Assembly: GCF_009800925.1 (NCBI RefSeq)
Contig: NZ_WOYF01000001.1
Coordinates: 62,001-126,000 of the forward strand
Reading direction: 5' to 3'
DNA length: 64,000 bases
Source: Budvicia diplopodorum
GTDB taxonomy: Bacteria; Pseudomonadota; Gammaproteobacteria; Enterobacterales; Enterobacteriaceae
The notes under the pieces are model-generated. The model searched no databases. It was not told the origin of the DNA and saw only the letters and a list, made by a program, of their open reading frames with translations. The translations under genes and the position numbers were made by a program. Shown in pieces: positions 51,118 through 59,958 of the stretch. How positions within the stretch are numbered: position 1 is the first letter of the stretch; the number at the start of each line of letters is the position of its first letter.

Positions 51118-51976
51118 ACCGTCGCAGCGTAAGCTGTTTCAGAAGTTTGCCATTACGGTCATCGTTTCATGGTTAGTACTGTTCGTTTTTGTACCTAACC
51201 TGATGATCGTCGGCACCAGCTTTCTTACCCGCGACGATGCCAACTTAATCTCGCTGGTATTTAGCCTGGATAACTACGCCCGGTTATTTGATCCGATGTA
51301 TGCACAGGTGATGTTGCACTCGCTGAATATGGCGCTGATCGCAACCTTCTTCTGTCTGCTTATCGGTTATCCGTTTGCCTACTGCATTGCCAGTATGCCC
51401 AAGCGCACTCAGCCCATTATGCTGTTTTTGCTGATTATTCCATTCTGGACTAACTCTCTGATCCGTACCTATGGGCTGAAAATTTTTATCAGTACCAAAG
51501 GCGTGTTAAATCAGATTCTGTTGGGCCTCGGTCTAATCGACGAACCATTGCGCATTATGTACTCTCAGCAAGCGGTTATTATTGGTCTGGTCTATATTCT
51601 GCTGCCGTTTATGGTACTGCCGCTCTATTCCAGCATTGAAAAACTGGATAAGACCTATCTTGAAGCGGCCAGAGACCTTGGCGCAAGAAAGTTCCAAACC
51701 TTCACTCGGGTGATTATTCCGTTAACCATGCCGGGCATCATTGCGGGCTGTTTATTAGTTCTGCTTCCGGCTATGGGCATGTTTTACATTGCCGATCTGC
51801 TGGGCGGCGCTAAAAACTTATTAGTCGGTAATATTATTAAAAATCAGTTCCTGAGACTACGCGACTGGCCGTTCGGTGCTGCTACCAGTATCTGTCTGAC
51901 CATTATCATGGGTTTCATGCTGTATATTTATTATCGCGTCAGTAAGTTACTTAACCGGAAGGATGAGCTGGAATGA
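51104..51976 (+). CDS. potB: Spermidine/putrescine ABC transporter permease PotB
   Basis: Inner-membrane permease of 290 residues with six membrane segments. The first is at [20 protein letters not shown]; the EAA loop is [20 protein letters not shown]. It begins inside the end of potA (14-base overlap) behind GGGAGGTGG and ends in a 4-base overlap with potC. Close match to E. coli PotB (about 285 residues). Confidence 0.96.
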   Translation: MKAYKPSQRKLFQKFAITVIVSWLVLFVFVPNLMIVGTSFLTRDDANLISLVFSLDNYARLFDPMYAQVMLHSLNMALIATFFCLLIGYPFAYCIASMPKRTQPIMLFLLIIPFWTNSLIRTYGLKIFISTKGVLNQILLGLGLIDEPLRIMYSQQAVIIGLVYILLPFMVLPLYSSIEKLDKTYLEAARDLGARKFQTFTRVIIPLTMPGIIAGCLLVLLPAMGMFYIADLLGGAKNLLVGNIIKNQFLRLRDWPFGAATSICLTIIMGFMLYIYYRVSKLLNRKDELE

Positions 51977-52749
51977 TAGGACGCCTGTTCCGTGGCGGCT
52001 TTATGACCGCCGTTTATGCCTTTTTGTATATTCCGATCCTGATACTGATCGTTAATTCGTTTAACTCCGCTAAATACGGCGTTACCTGGAATAGTTTTAC
52101 CACCCAGTGGTATGAAATATTGTACAACAACGACAGCCTGTTACAGGCGGCCGGCCACTCGGTGGTGATAGCCACGTTTTCAGCCACCTTTGCCACCCTG
52201 ATTGGGTCGCTGACTGCCGTAGCGCTATATCGCTATCAGTTCCGCGGTAAGCACTTTGTCAGCGGCATGCTGTTTGTGGTGATGATGTCGCCGGATATCG
52301 TAATGGCAATCTCCCTGTTGGCGCTGTATATGCTGCTTGGCCTGTCGCTAGGCTTTTGGTCGCTGATGCTGGCTCACATCACCTTCTGCCTGCCTTTTGT
52401 GGTGATTACCGTTTATTCACGGCTAAAAGGGTTTGACGTCAGAATGCTGGAAGCCGCCCGTGATTTAGGCGCATCAGAATTTACTATTCTACGTAAAATC
52501 ATTCTGCCAATCGCTATGCCTGCGGTGGTTGCCGGCTGGTTGTTAAGCTTCACGCTATCGATGGACGACGTGGTGGTCTCTTCATTTGTTACCGGGCCAA
52601 CGTACGAAATATTACCGTTGAAGATTTACTCAATGGTGAAAGTCGGTATGTCGCCTGAAGTGAACGCACTGGCCACCATCATGATGGTGTTCTCGCTGAT
52701 ACTGGTGTTAGCCAGCCAGCTTGTGCTGCGCGATCGTAACACCAAATAA
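51973..52749 (+). CDS. potC: Spermidine/putrescine ABC transporter permease PotC
   Basis: Second permease, 258 residues, six membrane segments. The EAA loop is [19 protein letters not shown]. It starts in the ATGA overlap with potB and pairs with it to form the polyamine channel. The C-terminus after LVLASQLVLRD is shorter than in some relatives but complete. potD follows after 77 bases. Confidence 0.96.
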   Translation: MIGRLFRGGFMTAVYAFLYIPILILIVNSFNSAKYGVTWNSFTTQWYEILYNNDSLLQAAGHSVVIATFSATFATLIGSLTAVALYRYQFRGKHFVSGMLFVVMMSPDIVMAISLLALYMLLGLSLGFWSLMLAHITFCLPFVVITVYSRLKGFDVRMLEAARDLGASEFTILRKIILPIAMPAVVAGWLLSFTLSMDDVVVSSFVTGPTYEILPLKIYSMVKVGMSPEVNALATIMMVFSLILVLASQLVLRDRNTK

Positions 52750-52826
52750 ACCAAATAGGTGCCGGGGTTTAACCGTTAAACCCCGGTATCATTAGCTACC
52801 TGCTCCCTTTTAAGGAGATACCCTGA

Positions 52827-53867
52827 ATGAAAAAGTGGTCTCACCTGCTCGCCGCCGGAGCAATGATGCTCTCCATCGGTATGGCCCACGCGGACAAAGA
52901 CGTTGTCTATTTCTACAACTGGTCTGAATACGTTCCACCCGGGCTAATGGACGACTTCACCAAAGAGACCGGTATTAAGGTTATCAACTCATCCTTTGAG
53001 TCGATTGACACCATGTATACCAAGCTGAAAACCTATAAAGAAGGCGCTTATGATTTAGTGGTGCCTTCCGCCTATTTCGTGGCGCGTATGCGCGATGAAG
53101 GTATGATCCAAAAGATTGATACCAGTAAGCTTAAAAATTTCAAAAATATCGACCCAGCTCTACAGTCTAAGGCGTTTGATCCGACCAATGAATGGTCAAT
53201 TCCTTACACTTGGGGAGCAACCGGTATTGCGGTGAATACCGACGTTATCGATCCAAAAACCGTGACCAGTTGGGCAAGTCTATGGGATGAACGCTTCAGA
53301 GATCGCATTTTGATTCTGGACGACGCCCGTGAAGTGTTCCCGATTGCGTTAGCTAAGCTCGGCTATTCGATTAATACCACCGATCCTCAGCAAATCAAAG
53401 AGGCTTACGAAGAGCTGCGTAAGCTGATGCCAAACGTAGTGGTATTTAACTCCGATGCCCCGGCTAACCCGTATATTGAAGGCGATATTGATATTGGTAT
53501 GCTGTGGAACGGTTCATCGTATATGGCCCGCCAAGAAGGCGTGCATTTGCAGTATATCTGGCCGAAAGAAGGCGCGGTGCTGTGGATGGACAGTATGGCG
53601 ATCCCGTCTAACGCCAAGAACGTTGAAGGCGCTTTGAAGCTTATCGATTATTTACTGCGCCCTGAAGTGGCGGCAAAAATCGCCAATGAAATTGGTTACC
53701 CAACGCCAAATCGCGAAGCCAAAAAGCTACTGCCTAAATCTCTGACTGAGGATAAATCCCTCTATCCGGATGAAGAAACAATCATGAACGGCCACTGGCA
53801 AGGTTCGGTTGGCGAAGCCGGGTTGCTCTATGAGACGCTGTTTCAGAACCTAAAGGCCGGCGGCTAA
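52827..53867 (+). CDS. potD: Spermidine/putrescine-binding periplasmic protein PotD
   Basis: Periplasmic receptor of the polyamine importer, 346 residues. A signal peptide (MKKWSHLLAAGAMMLSIGMA, cut after AHA) precedes a two-lobed binding fold. Polyamine-site residues are in YFYNWSEYVPPGL, near SFESIDTMYTKLK, in WGATGIAVN and in LWNGSSYMA. AAGGAGATA precedes the ATG. A strong terminator follows. Confidence 0.97.
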   Translation: MKKWSHLLAAGAMMLSIGMAHADKDVVYFYNWSEYVPPGLMDDFTKETGIKVINSSFESIDTMYTKLKTYKEGAYDLVVPSAYFVARMRDEGMIQKIDTSKLKNFKNIDPALQSKAFDPTNEWSIPYTWGATGIAVNTDVIDPKTVTSWASLWDERFRDRILILDDAREVFPIALAKLGYSINTTDPQQIKEAYEELRKLMPNVVVFNSDAPANPYIEGDIDIGMLWNGSSYMARQEGVHLQYIWPKEGAVLWMDSMAIPSNAKNVEGALKLIDYLLRPEVAAKIANEIGYPTPNREAKKLLPKSLTEDKSLYPDEETIMNGHWQGSVGEAGLLYETLFQNLKAGG

Positions 53868-53899
53868 CGCAGAGCTTGAGTTAACCGTTGTAATAATCG

Positions 53900-53931
53900 A
53901 AAGGGAAAGCCGAGCTGGGCTTTCCCTTTTT
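53900..53931 (+). terminator. Terminator after potD
   Basis: A 12-bp stem (AAAGGGAAAGCC and its complement, short loop) followed by TTTTT, 33 bases after the potD stop. Confidence 0.92.
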
Positions 53932-53964
53932 GCATATTGGCGCTTAGAAATAGAGTTTATATCT

Positions 53965-54035
53965 GATGCTGCGTAGGTTTCGTCCACAAAGGCGGCATCA
54001 GAATATAACCATTTTCGAGCGGCCGAAGGCCAGCG
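53965..54035 (+). repeat. Dispersed intergenic repeat, copy C
   Basis: Shares with copy A (23338-23411) the order GCGTA-GTTTCGTCC, a GAATAT segment and GCGGCCGAAGG at the right end. It lies after potD in the 502-base gap before the amidase gene. Confidence 0.6.
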
Positions 54036-54096
54036 TTTATTCGGCTTATCAACATGCTTGAAATGGTAATCTGCTTGACTATCATCGGTCCCTCCC

Positions 54097-54189
54097 CGTC
54101 ATCACCCCGGCGAAAGCAGGGGTCCAGTCTTTAAGCCACGTGCAAATATGTTAGCTAAAATCTGGGTCCCGGCTTTCGCCGGGATGACG
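54097..54189. repeat. Inverted pair of REP-like units
   Basis: The left arm CGTCATCACCCCGGCGAAAG (54097 onward, to 54127) reappears inverted at 54162-54189 as GGCTTTCGCCGGGATGACG. The arms are about 28-31 bases with a 34-base spacer. Sequences of the form GTCATCCCGGCGAAAGCCGG are common extragenic palindromes in proteobacteria and often come in inverted pairs that move as a unit. Confidence 0.75.
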
Positions 54190-54369
54190 ACAAGGTAAGA
54201 CGACATTATTCTATTTGCGCACGAAGCTTACGCAGCAGCCAAATGACTTACAGTGTTTCACATGTGTGGGTTTATTTCGATTAGCTTTTCCTGATATAAC
54301 TGATACTGGCAGCGTTAATTACTTAAGGCTCACCCTGCACCCATCGCGGATAACACGAGGATATTTGGA

Positions 54370-55611
54370 ATGGTTCAAGCATTAACCAAACGGTCAGCAC
54401 TCGATCTATTTGAACAAATTACCGCCTTTCGCGTAAATGATTCTACGCCGGGGATTACCCGCTTAGCCTACTCCAAAGAAGACGAACAGGCCCATAGGCT
54501 GATGATCGACAGGATGCAGGCCATGGGGCTACAGGTTCGCCAAGATATGATGGGCAACGTTTTTGCTCGCCTGCCGGGGAAAAATCCTGAACTGCCCGCT
54601 ATCGGTACCGGATCGCATATTGACTCTGTACCACAGGGCGGTGCCTTTGACGGCGTGATCGGTGTGATTGCTGGCCTGTATGCTATCTCCCAGTTTAAGC
54701 CACGGCAGCTTAAGCGTTCCCTTGAGCTGGTTATCTTTCGGGCTGAAGAGTCGAGCCGCTTTGGCTTCGCCTGTATGGCCAGCAAAGTGATGTCGGGTCA
54801 GGCCGACTTGGCTAAATGGGCTAAAAACGTTGACAGCGAAGGCAATAATATCCAGCAGGTGCTGGACAACTGCGGATACCAAAGCGCGAAGCTCGATCAA
54901 TGCCGCTTACCGGCAAACTATTTCGACGGCTTTATAGAAGTTCACATTGAACAAGGCAAAGTGCTTGAGCATCAGCAAAAGCGCATTGGCGTAGTTAACG
55001 GCATCGCTGCACCCTGTCGTTATAAAGTGGACGTTCACGGTCATGCAGACCATTCCGGCGCAACGCCGATGTGCCAACGCCACGATGCATTAGTCGCCAG
55101 CGCAGGCATTATTACCGATATTAACAGCGCTGCGGGCTATGAATCAGCCTACGGCACGGTCGGTACCGTAGGCCGCCTAGACGTGACGCCAAACGCCATT
55201 AACGTGATCCCGGGTGATGTGACTTTCTATGTCGATATCCGTGGCGTAGATAAAGCCAGCGTTGACCGCGTAGTCGCCAAGTTCTTCGCCTCCGTTGAAC
55301 ACGCCAAGGCCGTGCAGGATGTGGCAATTAACGTCGCAGAGTTAGCAAACGATATGCCGGTGCTGATGACCAGCGATATTGTTCATCGCTTAGAACGCAT
55401 CTGTCAGGAAAGAGGCGTTCCGTTCACCACCATGATGAGCGGCGCAGGCCACGACACCATGTACATGGCACAAGACTTCCCTGCCGGTATGCTGTTTATT
55501 CCGTCTAAAGACGGCGTAAGCCACCACCCGGATGAATACAGTGAGTTTGACGACGTGATTCTGGCGGCGGAGATTCTTCAGCAGGCGCTGGGGGAATTGG
55601 CGGATGGTTGA
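54370..55611 (+). CDS. Zn-dependent hydantoinase/carbamoylase-family amidase (M20)
   Basis: Metal-dependent amidase of 413 residues from the group that includes N-carbamoyl-L-amino-acid hydrolase, allantoate amidohydrolase and beta-ureidopropionase. Metal-site motifs are GSHIDSVPQGGAFDGVIGV near 82-101, FRAEESSRFG near 128, EVHIEQG near 195 and DGVSHHPDEYSE near the C-terminus. It releases ammonia and CO2 or an amine from a carbamoyl or ureido compound; which one cannot be told from sequence. No purine or pyrimidine catabolic genes are beside it. It is the first gene of the second accessory block. Confidence 0.88.
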   Translation: MVQALTKRSALDLFEQITAFRVNDSTPGITRLAYSKEDEQAHRLMIDRMQAMGLQVRQDMMGNVFARLPGKNPELPAIGTGSHIDSVPQGGAFDGVIGVIAGLYAISQFKPRQLKRSLELVIFRAEESSRFGFACMASKVMSGQADLAKWAKNVDSEGNNIQQVLDNCGYQSAKLDQCRLPANYFDGFIEVHIEQGKVLEHQQKRIGVVNGIAAPCRYKVDVHGHADHSGATPMCQRHDALVASAGIITDINSAAGYESAYGTVGTVGRLDVTPNAINVIPGDVTFYVDIRGVDKASVDRVVAKFFASVEHAKAVQDVAINVAELANDMPVLMTSDIVHRLERICQERGVPFTTMMSGAGHDTMYMAQDFPAGMLFIPSKDGVSHHPDEYSEFDDVILAAEILQQALGELADG

Positions 55612-55652
55612 CGGTGATTAATTAACGGCCTGAAACCACACACTATGGGTGG

Positions 55653-55690
55653 AATGCCGATCGTTCAAAATATTTTGGACGATCGGCATT
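55653..55690. repeat. 38-base near-perfect palindrome
   Basis: AATGCCGATCGTTCAAAAT is followed with no spacer by its reverse complement with one change. It lies 42 bases after the amidase stop. As RNA it would form an 17-18 bp stem, and it may serve as terminator, but it has no T tract. As DNA it is long enough to be a protein-binding or recombination site. Confidence 0.6.
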
Positions 55691-55901
55691 ACTTTATATA
55701 TGAAGTAGATTCTTACTATCATCAAAAAATCATACTTACTGCACTATCGCCATCAGCCAAATATTTCCTTGGTACTAAATGGTCCTTTTTGCGATCTATT
55801 TCCACAATTTCAAATTTTCGCGCGAAATAGCGCACCGGCCAATTGACCCTTTCGCTGCATATCCATACAGTTGCTTTGCGCTAATTTTGGCACAACAGGC
55901 A

Positions 55902-55934
55902 AAACCCCGCAGTGCGACAACACTAACGGGGTTT
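55902..55934 (+). terminator. Hairpin ahead of the small-ORF pair
   Basis: An 8-bp stem AAACCCCG and its complement, with inner AGTG/CACT pairing, then TTTCT. It lies 30 bases before the start of the first small ORF, where it could act as an attenuator, or end earlier transcription. Confidence 0.6.
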
Positions 55935-55963
55935 CTAACCACAACGTTAACAGGAGTAACATC

Positions 55964-56101
55964 ATGGCTGCGAAACAGCATACTCAAACTCGCCCTCAAT
56001 TCACACGGGATTTTTTATCGAATAGTCGATCTGCCTCGAAAATTCTATGTTTAGTTTCAGTTCGTTACTCTCAATTTATGGGAGGAAGATCCCATGCTTG
56101 A
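55964..56101 (+). CDS. Small hypothetical protein (45 aa)
   Basis: A 45-residue frame (MAAKQHTQTRPQFTRDFLSN...) behind AGGAG with 7-base spacing. The product is basic and has a central hydrophobic patch (KILCLVSV). I do not recognise it. It overlaps the next small ORF by 8 bases, an arrangement typical of coupled genes. A hairpin precedes it and a strong terminator (56379) closes the unit, which supports real transcription on this strand. It lies opposite to the microcin export genes. Confidence 0.45.
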   Translation: MAAKQHTQTRPQFTRDFLSNSRSASKILCLVSVRYSQFMGGRSHA

Positions 56102-56276
56102 GCTAATCGATAATAGCCAACTGAATACGGCAGAACTGTCAGAGCAATGCTTGGCCCTGACTTATATATTGTCGGTAGTTGAACATTCGGCGCTGAAAGA
56201 AACCATCACCTTTATTCTATTGGAAAAGCAGAGCGCGCTTCGGTTTTTGCTGTGTACGGGAACTGAACATGAATAA
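56094..56276 (+). CDS. Small hypothetical protein (60 aa)
   Basis: A 60-residue frame (MLELIDNSQLNTAELSEQCL...) with GGGAGGA 7 bases before its ATG. The product is acidic at the N-terminus and predicted helical, with hydrophobic stretches ALTYILSVV and ETITFILL; it looks soluble rather than membrane-spanning. Function unknown. It overlaps the preceding 45-residue frame by 8 bases. Its nearness to the microcin locus makes an immunity or regulatory role thinkable but unproven. Confidence 0.45.
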   Translation: MLELIDNSQLNTAELSEQCLALTYILSVVEHSALKETITFILLEKQSALRFLLCTGTEHE

Positions 56277-56282
56277 GCTTAT

Positions 56283-56352
56283 TGCCCCTCGGCCGCTAGG
56301 GAAAACAAATATTCCGATATTGATTATACGGACGAAAATTACGCTGAAATCC
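56283..56352 (-). repeat. Dispersed intergenic repeat, copy B
   Basis: Read on the minus strand it matches copy A closely: GATTTCAGCGTAATTTTCGT at one end and TAGCGGCCGAGGGGC at the other, with CGGAATATT in the middle. It lies between the small-ORF pair and the terminator at 56379. Confidence 0.7.
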
Positions 56353-56378
56353 AATTAGGTCCCCTTGTCAGCAACATC

Positions 56379-56400
56379 AAACCGGCGAAAGCCGGTTTTT
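56379..56400 (+). terminator. Terminator after the small-ORF pair
   Basis: A perfect 8-bp stem (AAACCGGC and its complement) capped by a GAAA tetraloop and followed by TTTTT on the plus strand. It lies 20 bases from the convergent end of the ABC exporter gene. Confidence 0.85.
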
Positions 56401-56419
56401 ACTTACCTCACTCAACGCC

Positions 56420-58540
56420 TCACTCCCCACCCATAGCATCATCACCAATCTGAATAACCCTATCGGCAGAGGCTATTGTCGAGGGCCGATGGGCAATGAT
56501 CACCCGAGTAATGTTCAGCTCGGAAATTGCCTGATTAATTTTAGCTTCATTATCAATATCCAAGTGGCTGGTCGCTTCGTCCAAAAATAAAATCTTCGGC
56601 CGTCGGTAAAGCGCTCTGGCGATCAGCAGCCGCTGGCGTTGCCCGCCTGAAACGCTGCCCCCCAGCTCGCCTAGTAGAGTCTGATACCCCATCGGCATCG
56701 CCATAATCTCATGATGAATATGGCTAAGCTGAGCGCAATAAACCACATACTCATGATCCATCTCACCGTCAAACCCGGCAATATTCTCCTCGATAGTTCC
56801 GGCAAACAGTTTGTCATCCTGCAATACGCAGGCAATATGGCGACGATAGTTATCAATTCCTACTTTATGAATATCCAAATGGTTAACAAACACGCTACCG
56901 CTATCGGGCTTGGTCAGGCCGGAGAGAATTTTCATTAACGTGGTTTTTCCTACGCCAGAGTACCCAACCAGCGCCACGCTTTCTCCTGCCGCAATGTTAA
57001 CGTCCAACCCGCTAAAAATCGGGCGAGAAAAGGCGTCATATTGAAATACAATATCCTTGGCGCTCAGGGAAACTGACTGATGCTGGTCAAACAGGTTAAT
57101 CAACGGGCTTTCGGGTTCGGCCTTGGTCAGGGCGATATCGGCCACCCTCTCGCCGTGTAGCGTCAGCATTCTCAGCTGAAGCAGCGTATTGACTAAATTA
57201 ACCGTGCGGGCAGAAAACTCGCCGCGATAGGCGTTAAAGGCCACAAACATACCGAGCGACAGAGACCCCTCAATCACCAGACCTGCACCCAGCCAAAGAA
57301 TCAGCACCTGATCGACGGTCGATATCAGCGAACTGGCACCGCCAAACAGCATATCGAACTTAGTAATACGAATGCCGCTGTTGATGGCATCCACTTTCAA
57401 ATTTATCCAGTGGGCGGAACGGATGCGGGTAAGGTTAAGCGCTTTAATCGTTCCCATGCCGTAAAGGGTTTCCATAAAGTGGGAGGTCACCCGGGCATCG
57501 TTAACAATTTGCTCCTCGGATATCTGCCGGTAAAGCCGATAGGTCGCCAGCCGCATCAGTACGTAGACTGCCATAAAGCCGACGACCACCCACACCAGCC
57601 AACCGCCGTATAGCCACATCATAATCAGCAGGCCGACGGTCATAATGCCGTCGATAACCGTATTGACGATGCTGGTGGTGAAGACGTTGCGCAGCATGTC
57701 TAACGAGAAGAACCGGGACTGTATATCGCCCTGCTTCCTTTTTTCAAAATAGTCCAGCGGCAATCGAATCAGGTGCTCAAACAGCTGATTACACCACTGA
57801 ATATTAATCATCGAATTAATCGCCAGCGTTATCCATGCCCTGAACATGCCAACCAGCGTTCTGAACAGAATAAAAAACAGCAGCCCCAGCGAAATTAGCG
57901 CCAGCAGGTCGTAGTCTTTCGCGATAATCACGTGGTCCATCACCAGCTGAGTGCCCACCGGCAGCAGCAGGTTGATAGCTTCAATCACCAGCGACAACGA
58001 GAATATTTTGACTAAAAATGGCTTAAAACCGGCCATATTACCCAGTAACGAAGAGAGTTTTAAACGCTGGCGCGCCTCTTTCGGCTCGAAGTTGGCCGCA
58101 GGCCACATCTCCATAGCCACGCCGGTAAAGTGGCCCGATGCGCTGTTAAAACTGAGCTTTCGCCTGCCCAGTGCCGGATCCTGTATCACTATCCCCTTGC
58201 GTCCGACCGACACCAACACCACAAAATGGCACAAATCCCAATGCAGCATGCAGGGGGTTTTTAGCTTACCCAGCTCATTGAGCTCTAACCTTACCCCTCG
58301 GGATTTAAAATTCAGCGACGAAGCCACGTCCATCAGCTGTTTAAGATTACTGCCCTGAGACGAAAGCCGATACTGATGCCTCAGGCTCACCATATCCACA
58401 TTAAAACGGTAGTAACCCGCAATCATTGCCAGACAGGCCAGCCCGCATTCAGAGGCCTCTGACTGGAGAATTTGCGGTAACCGACGGCGAAAGCCTAAAT
58501 TCAGGCGATGAACAATAGATATCGGCGCTTGCTTACTCAC
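56420..58540 (-). CDS. Microcin/bacteriocin ABC exporter with C39 peptidase domain (CvaB-like)
   Basis: Inner-membrane exporter of 706 residues that cuts the leader from a double-glycine peptide and pumps the peptide out. The N-terminal C39 peptidase (about 10-150) has its catalytic Cys in SEASECGLACLAMIAG, His in LHWDLCHFVVL and Asp in IQDPALG. A six-helix membrane domain (about 160-440) and an ATPase domain follow, with Walker A GYSGVGKTTLMK, signature VSGGQRQRLLIARA and Walker B ILFLDEATSHLD. All catalytic residues are intact. It overlaps the HlyD-type gene by 8 bases. The layout is that of CvaB/MchF in class II microcin systems. Confidence 0.92.
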   Translation of the reverse strand: MSKQAPISIVHRLNLGFRRRLPQILQSEASECGLACLAMIAGYYRFNVDMVSLRHQYRLSSQGSNLKQLMDVASSLNFKSRGVRLELNELGKLKTPCMLHWDLCHFVVLVSVGRKGIVIQDPALGRRKLSFNSASGHFTGVAMEMWPAANFEPKEARQRLKLSSLLGNMAGFKPFLVKIFSLSLVIEAINLLLPVGTQLVMDHVIIAKDYDLLALISLGLLFFILFRTLVGMFRAWITLAINSMINIQWCNQLFEHLIRLPLDYFEKRKQGDIQSRFFSLDMLRNVFTTSIVNTVIDGIMTVGLLIMMWLYGGWLVWVVVGFMAVYVLMRLATYRLYRQISEEQIVNDARVTSHFMETLYGMGTIKALNLTRIRSAHWINLKVDAINSGIRITKFDMLFGGASSLISTVDQVLILWLGAGLVIEGSLSLGMFVAFNAYRGEFSARTVNLVNTLLQLRMLTLHGERVADIALTKAEPESPLINLFDQHQSVSLSAKDIVFQYDAFSRPIFSGLDVNIAAGESVALVGYSGVGKTTLMKILSGLTKPDSGSVFVNHLDIHKVGIDNYRRHIACVLQDDKLFAGTIEENIAGFDGEMDHEYVVYCAQLSHIHHEIMAMPMGYQTLLGELGGSVSGGQRQRLLIARALYRRPKILFLDEATSHLDIDNEAKINQAISELNITRVIIAHRPSTIASADRVIQIGDDAMGGE

Positions 58541-59831
58541 TTAACGGCCCCGTCATGCTGTGGTTGATTTTATATAGCGGAGAGAGCATCCACTGATAGA
58601 GCGGCCTGCTTTCAAGAAAGAAGGTAGCCTGAGCCTTCATACCGCTGGAAACGTTAAGTTCACCGTCGGCATAAGAGAGCGTTTCTCGATCCAGCTTCAC
58701 GATGGTTTTGTAGTAAGAGGCGATATGGGTACGGTCGCTATTTAGCGGGCTATTCTTATAGCTATTAAGCTCATGTACCGAAGCAGGAATGGACGATACC
58801 GAGACAACTTCGGCGGGAAACTGGCCAAATTTCTCAAACGGAAAGGCATCATAACGAACGTTGACCGGTTCTCCCGGCCTGACAAAAGGCAATGCGTCGT
58901 TTGGCAGCCAAAATACCAAATACGCCGCCCTGCTTTGCTCGCGGGCAATTTGCACCATGGTGTCGCCGGTATTGACCATCTGCCCCTCGGTGACCACCAT
59001 GCTTTCAATTTTACCCTCCATCGGCGAAGTGATAACAAGGCCACCTTTTACTTCAGCATCGGAATACTCACGCTTTAGGCTCTCCCGCTGCGATTCGCTT
59101 TGTGAAATTTGATTGTCAAACTCCGCCGACTTAACGGCTATTTCACTTTGTATATTAATCAGCTGAAGGGCGTTACCGGTATTTTGTGCATACAGGTTGT
59201 TATACACACTCTGCTGTTGCTGATACATATAGCGTTGGTTATTCAATTGGTCTTTGGTGATCAAACCTGACTTGATGTATCGGCTATATTCTGACAGCGT
59301 TTTTTCCATATCGCTGGTTGCCAACAGCGAGTCGGCCAAAACCGAACGGGACTGTTGATAAGCCTTTTGGTAATAATCGAGCTGGTGTTTTAGGTTGGTA
59401 ATGGTTTCCTGCTTACTGGCAGTCAGCTTATTAATCACGTCCTGATTTTTAGCAAGCTGCTGGCTAATGGTTTCTACGTCTTTCTGGCTGGCATTACCGG
59501 AACTCGTCACTCGTGACATATCAATCTGATACAGCTTTTGCCCCTTGTTAACCCGACTGCCAACCTCAATGAAGCTTTTCTCAACGATGCCCGGATATGC
59601 AGCAAAAACCTCAACCGGATGAGGGTAGATAATCGCCTCTCCGGCAACGTTTACCCGCCGAATAAAGCTGCCAAAAATAAGAAAAAGCAAAAAGGCAACC
59701 AAGACAAAAAGCGAGAACAACGCAATTACCCAAGCAGGGATCCGGCTAATCAGGGTTATTTTGCCCAGCCAGACGTTTTTATTATGGTCAATGACCTCTT
59801 GGCGGAAAAGGCGAACCGGTGCATTAGTCAT
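58533..59831 (-). CDS. HlyD-family membrane fusion protein (CvaA-like)
   Basis: Periplasmic adaptor of a type I secretion system, 432 residues. One membrane helix lies near residues 33-58 (WVIALFSLFVLVAFLLFLIF), then a biotinyl-lipoyl half-motif, a long coiled-coil hairpin (about 115-260), the second half-motif (GGLVITSPMEGKIESMVVTEG) and a beta-barrel part. It should link the ABC exporter with an outer-membrane TolC protein coded elsewhere. It follows the peptide gene after a hairpin. Confidence 0.92.
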   Translation of the reverse strand: MTNAPVRLFRQEVIDHNKNVWLGKITLISRIPAWVIALFSLFVLVAFLLFLIFGSFIRRVNVAGEAIIYPHPVEVFAAYPGIVEKSFIEVGSRVNKGQKLYQIDMSRVTSSGNASQKDVETISQQLAKNQDVINKLTASKQETITNLKHQLDYYQKAYQQSRSVLADSLLATSDMEKTLSEYSRYIKSGLITKDQLNNQRYMYQQQQSVYNNLYAQNTGNALQLINIQSEIAVKSAEFDNQISQSESQRESLKREYSDAEVKGGLVITSPMEGKIESMVVTEGQMVNTGDTMVQIAREQSRAAYLVFWLPNDALPFVRPGEPVNVRYDAFPFEKFGQFPAEVVSVSSIPASVHELNSYKNSPLNSDRTHIASYYKTIVKLDRETLSYADGELNVSSGMKAQATFFLESRPLYQWMLSPLYKINHSMTGPLSE

Positions 59832-59897
59832 TAGCGAAAATGATATCCAGAGTAGTTATAACAAGAGTAGTCATAATAATTGAATAGGAAATAAAAT

Positions 59898-59926
59898 ATG
59901 GCTTCCCGAATAATCAGTGAAGCCAT
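59898..59926 (-). terminator. Hairpin between peptide gene and export genes
   Basis: ATGGCTTC and GAAGCCAT form an 8-bp stem with a 13-base loop, followed on the minus strand by ATTTTATTT. It lies 33 bases after the peptide gene and would favour peptide over exporter messenger. Confidence 0.7.
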
Positions 59927-59958
59927 GAATAATAAATCTGGCCATGAGCCTTAATAAC

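Noticed and set aside
54529-54900. Antisense frame of 123 codons within the amidase gene
   Set aside because: The amidase frame carries all family motifs; the opposite frame has none.
55796-55999. 67-codon minus-strand frame in the second accessory block
   Set aside because: Lies across the hairpin at 55902-55934 and has no good ribosome binding site; no sign that it is translated.
55779-56054. 91-codon plus-strand frame overlapping the small-ORF pair
   Set aside because: The shorter frame starting at 55964 has a proper ribosome binding site and coupling to the next gene, which this longer frame lacks.
59834-59880. 16-codon frame just before the HlyD-type gene
   Set aside because: No ribosome binding site and overlaps the adaptor start; most likely chance.
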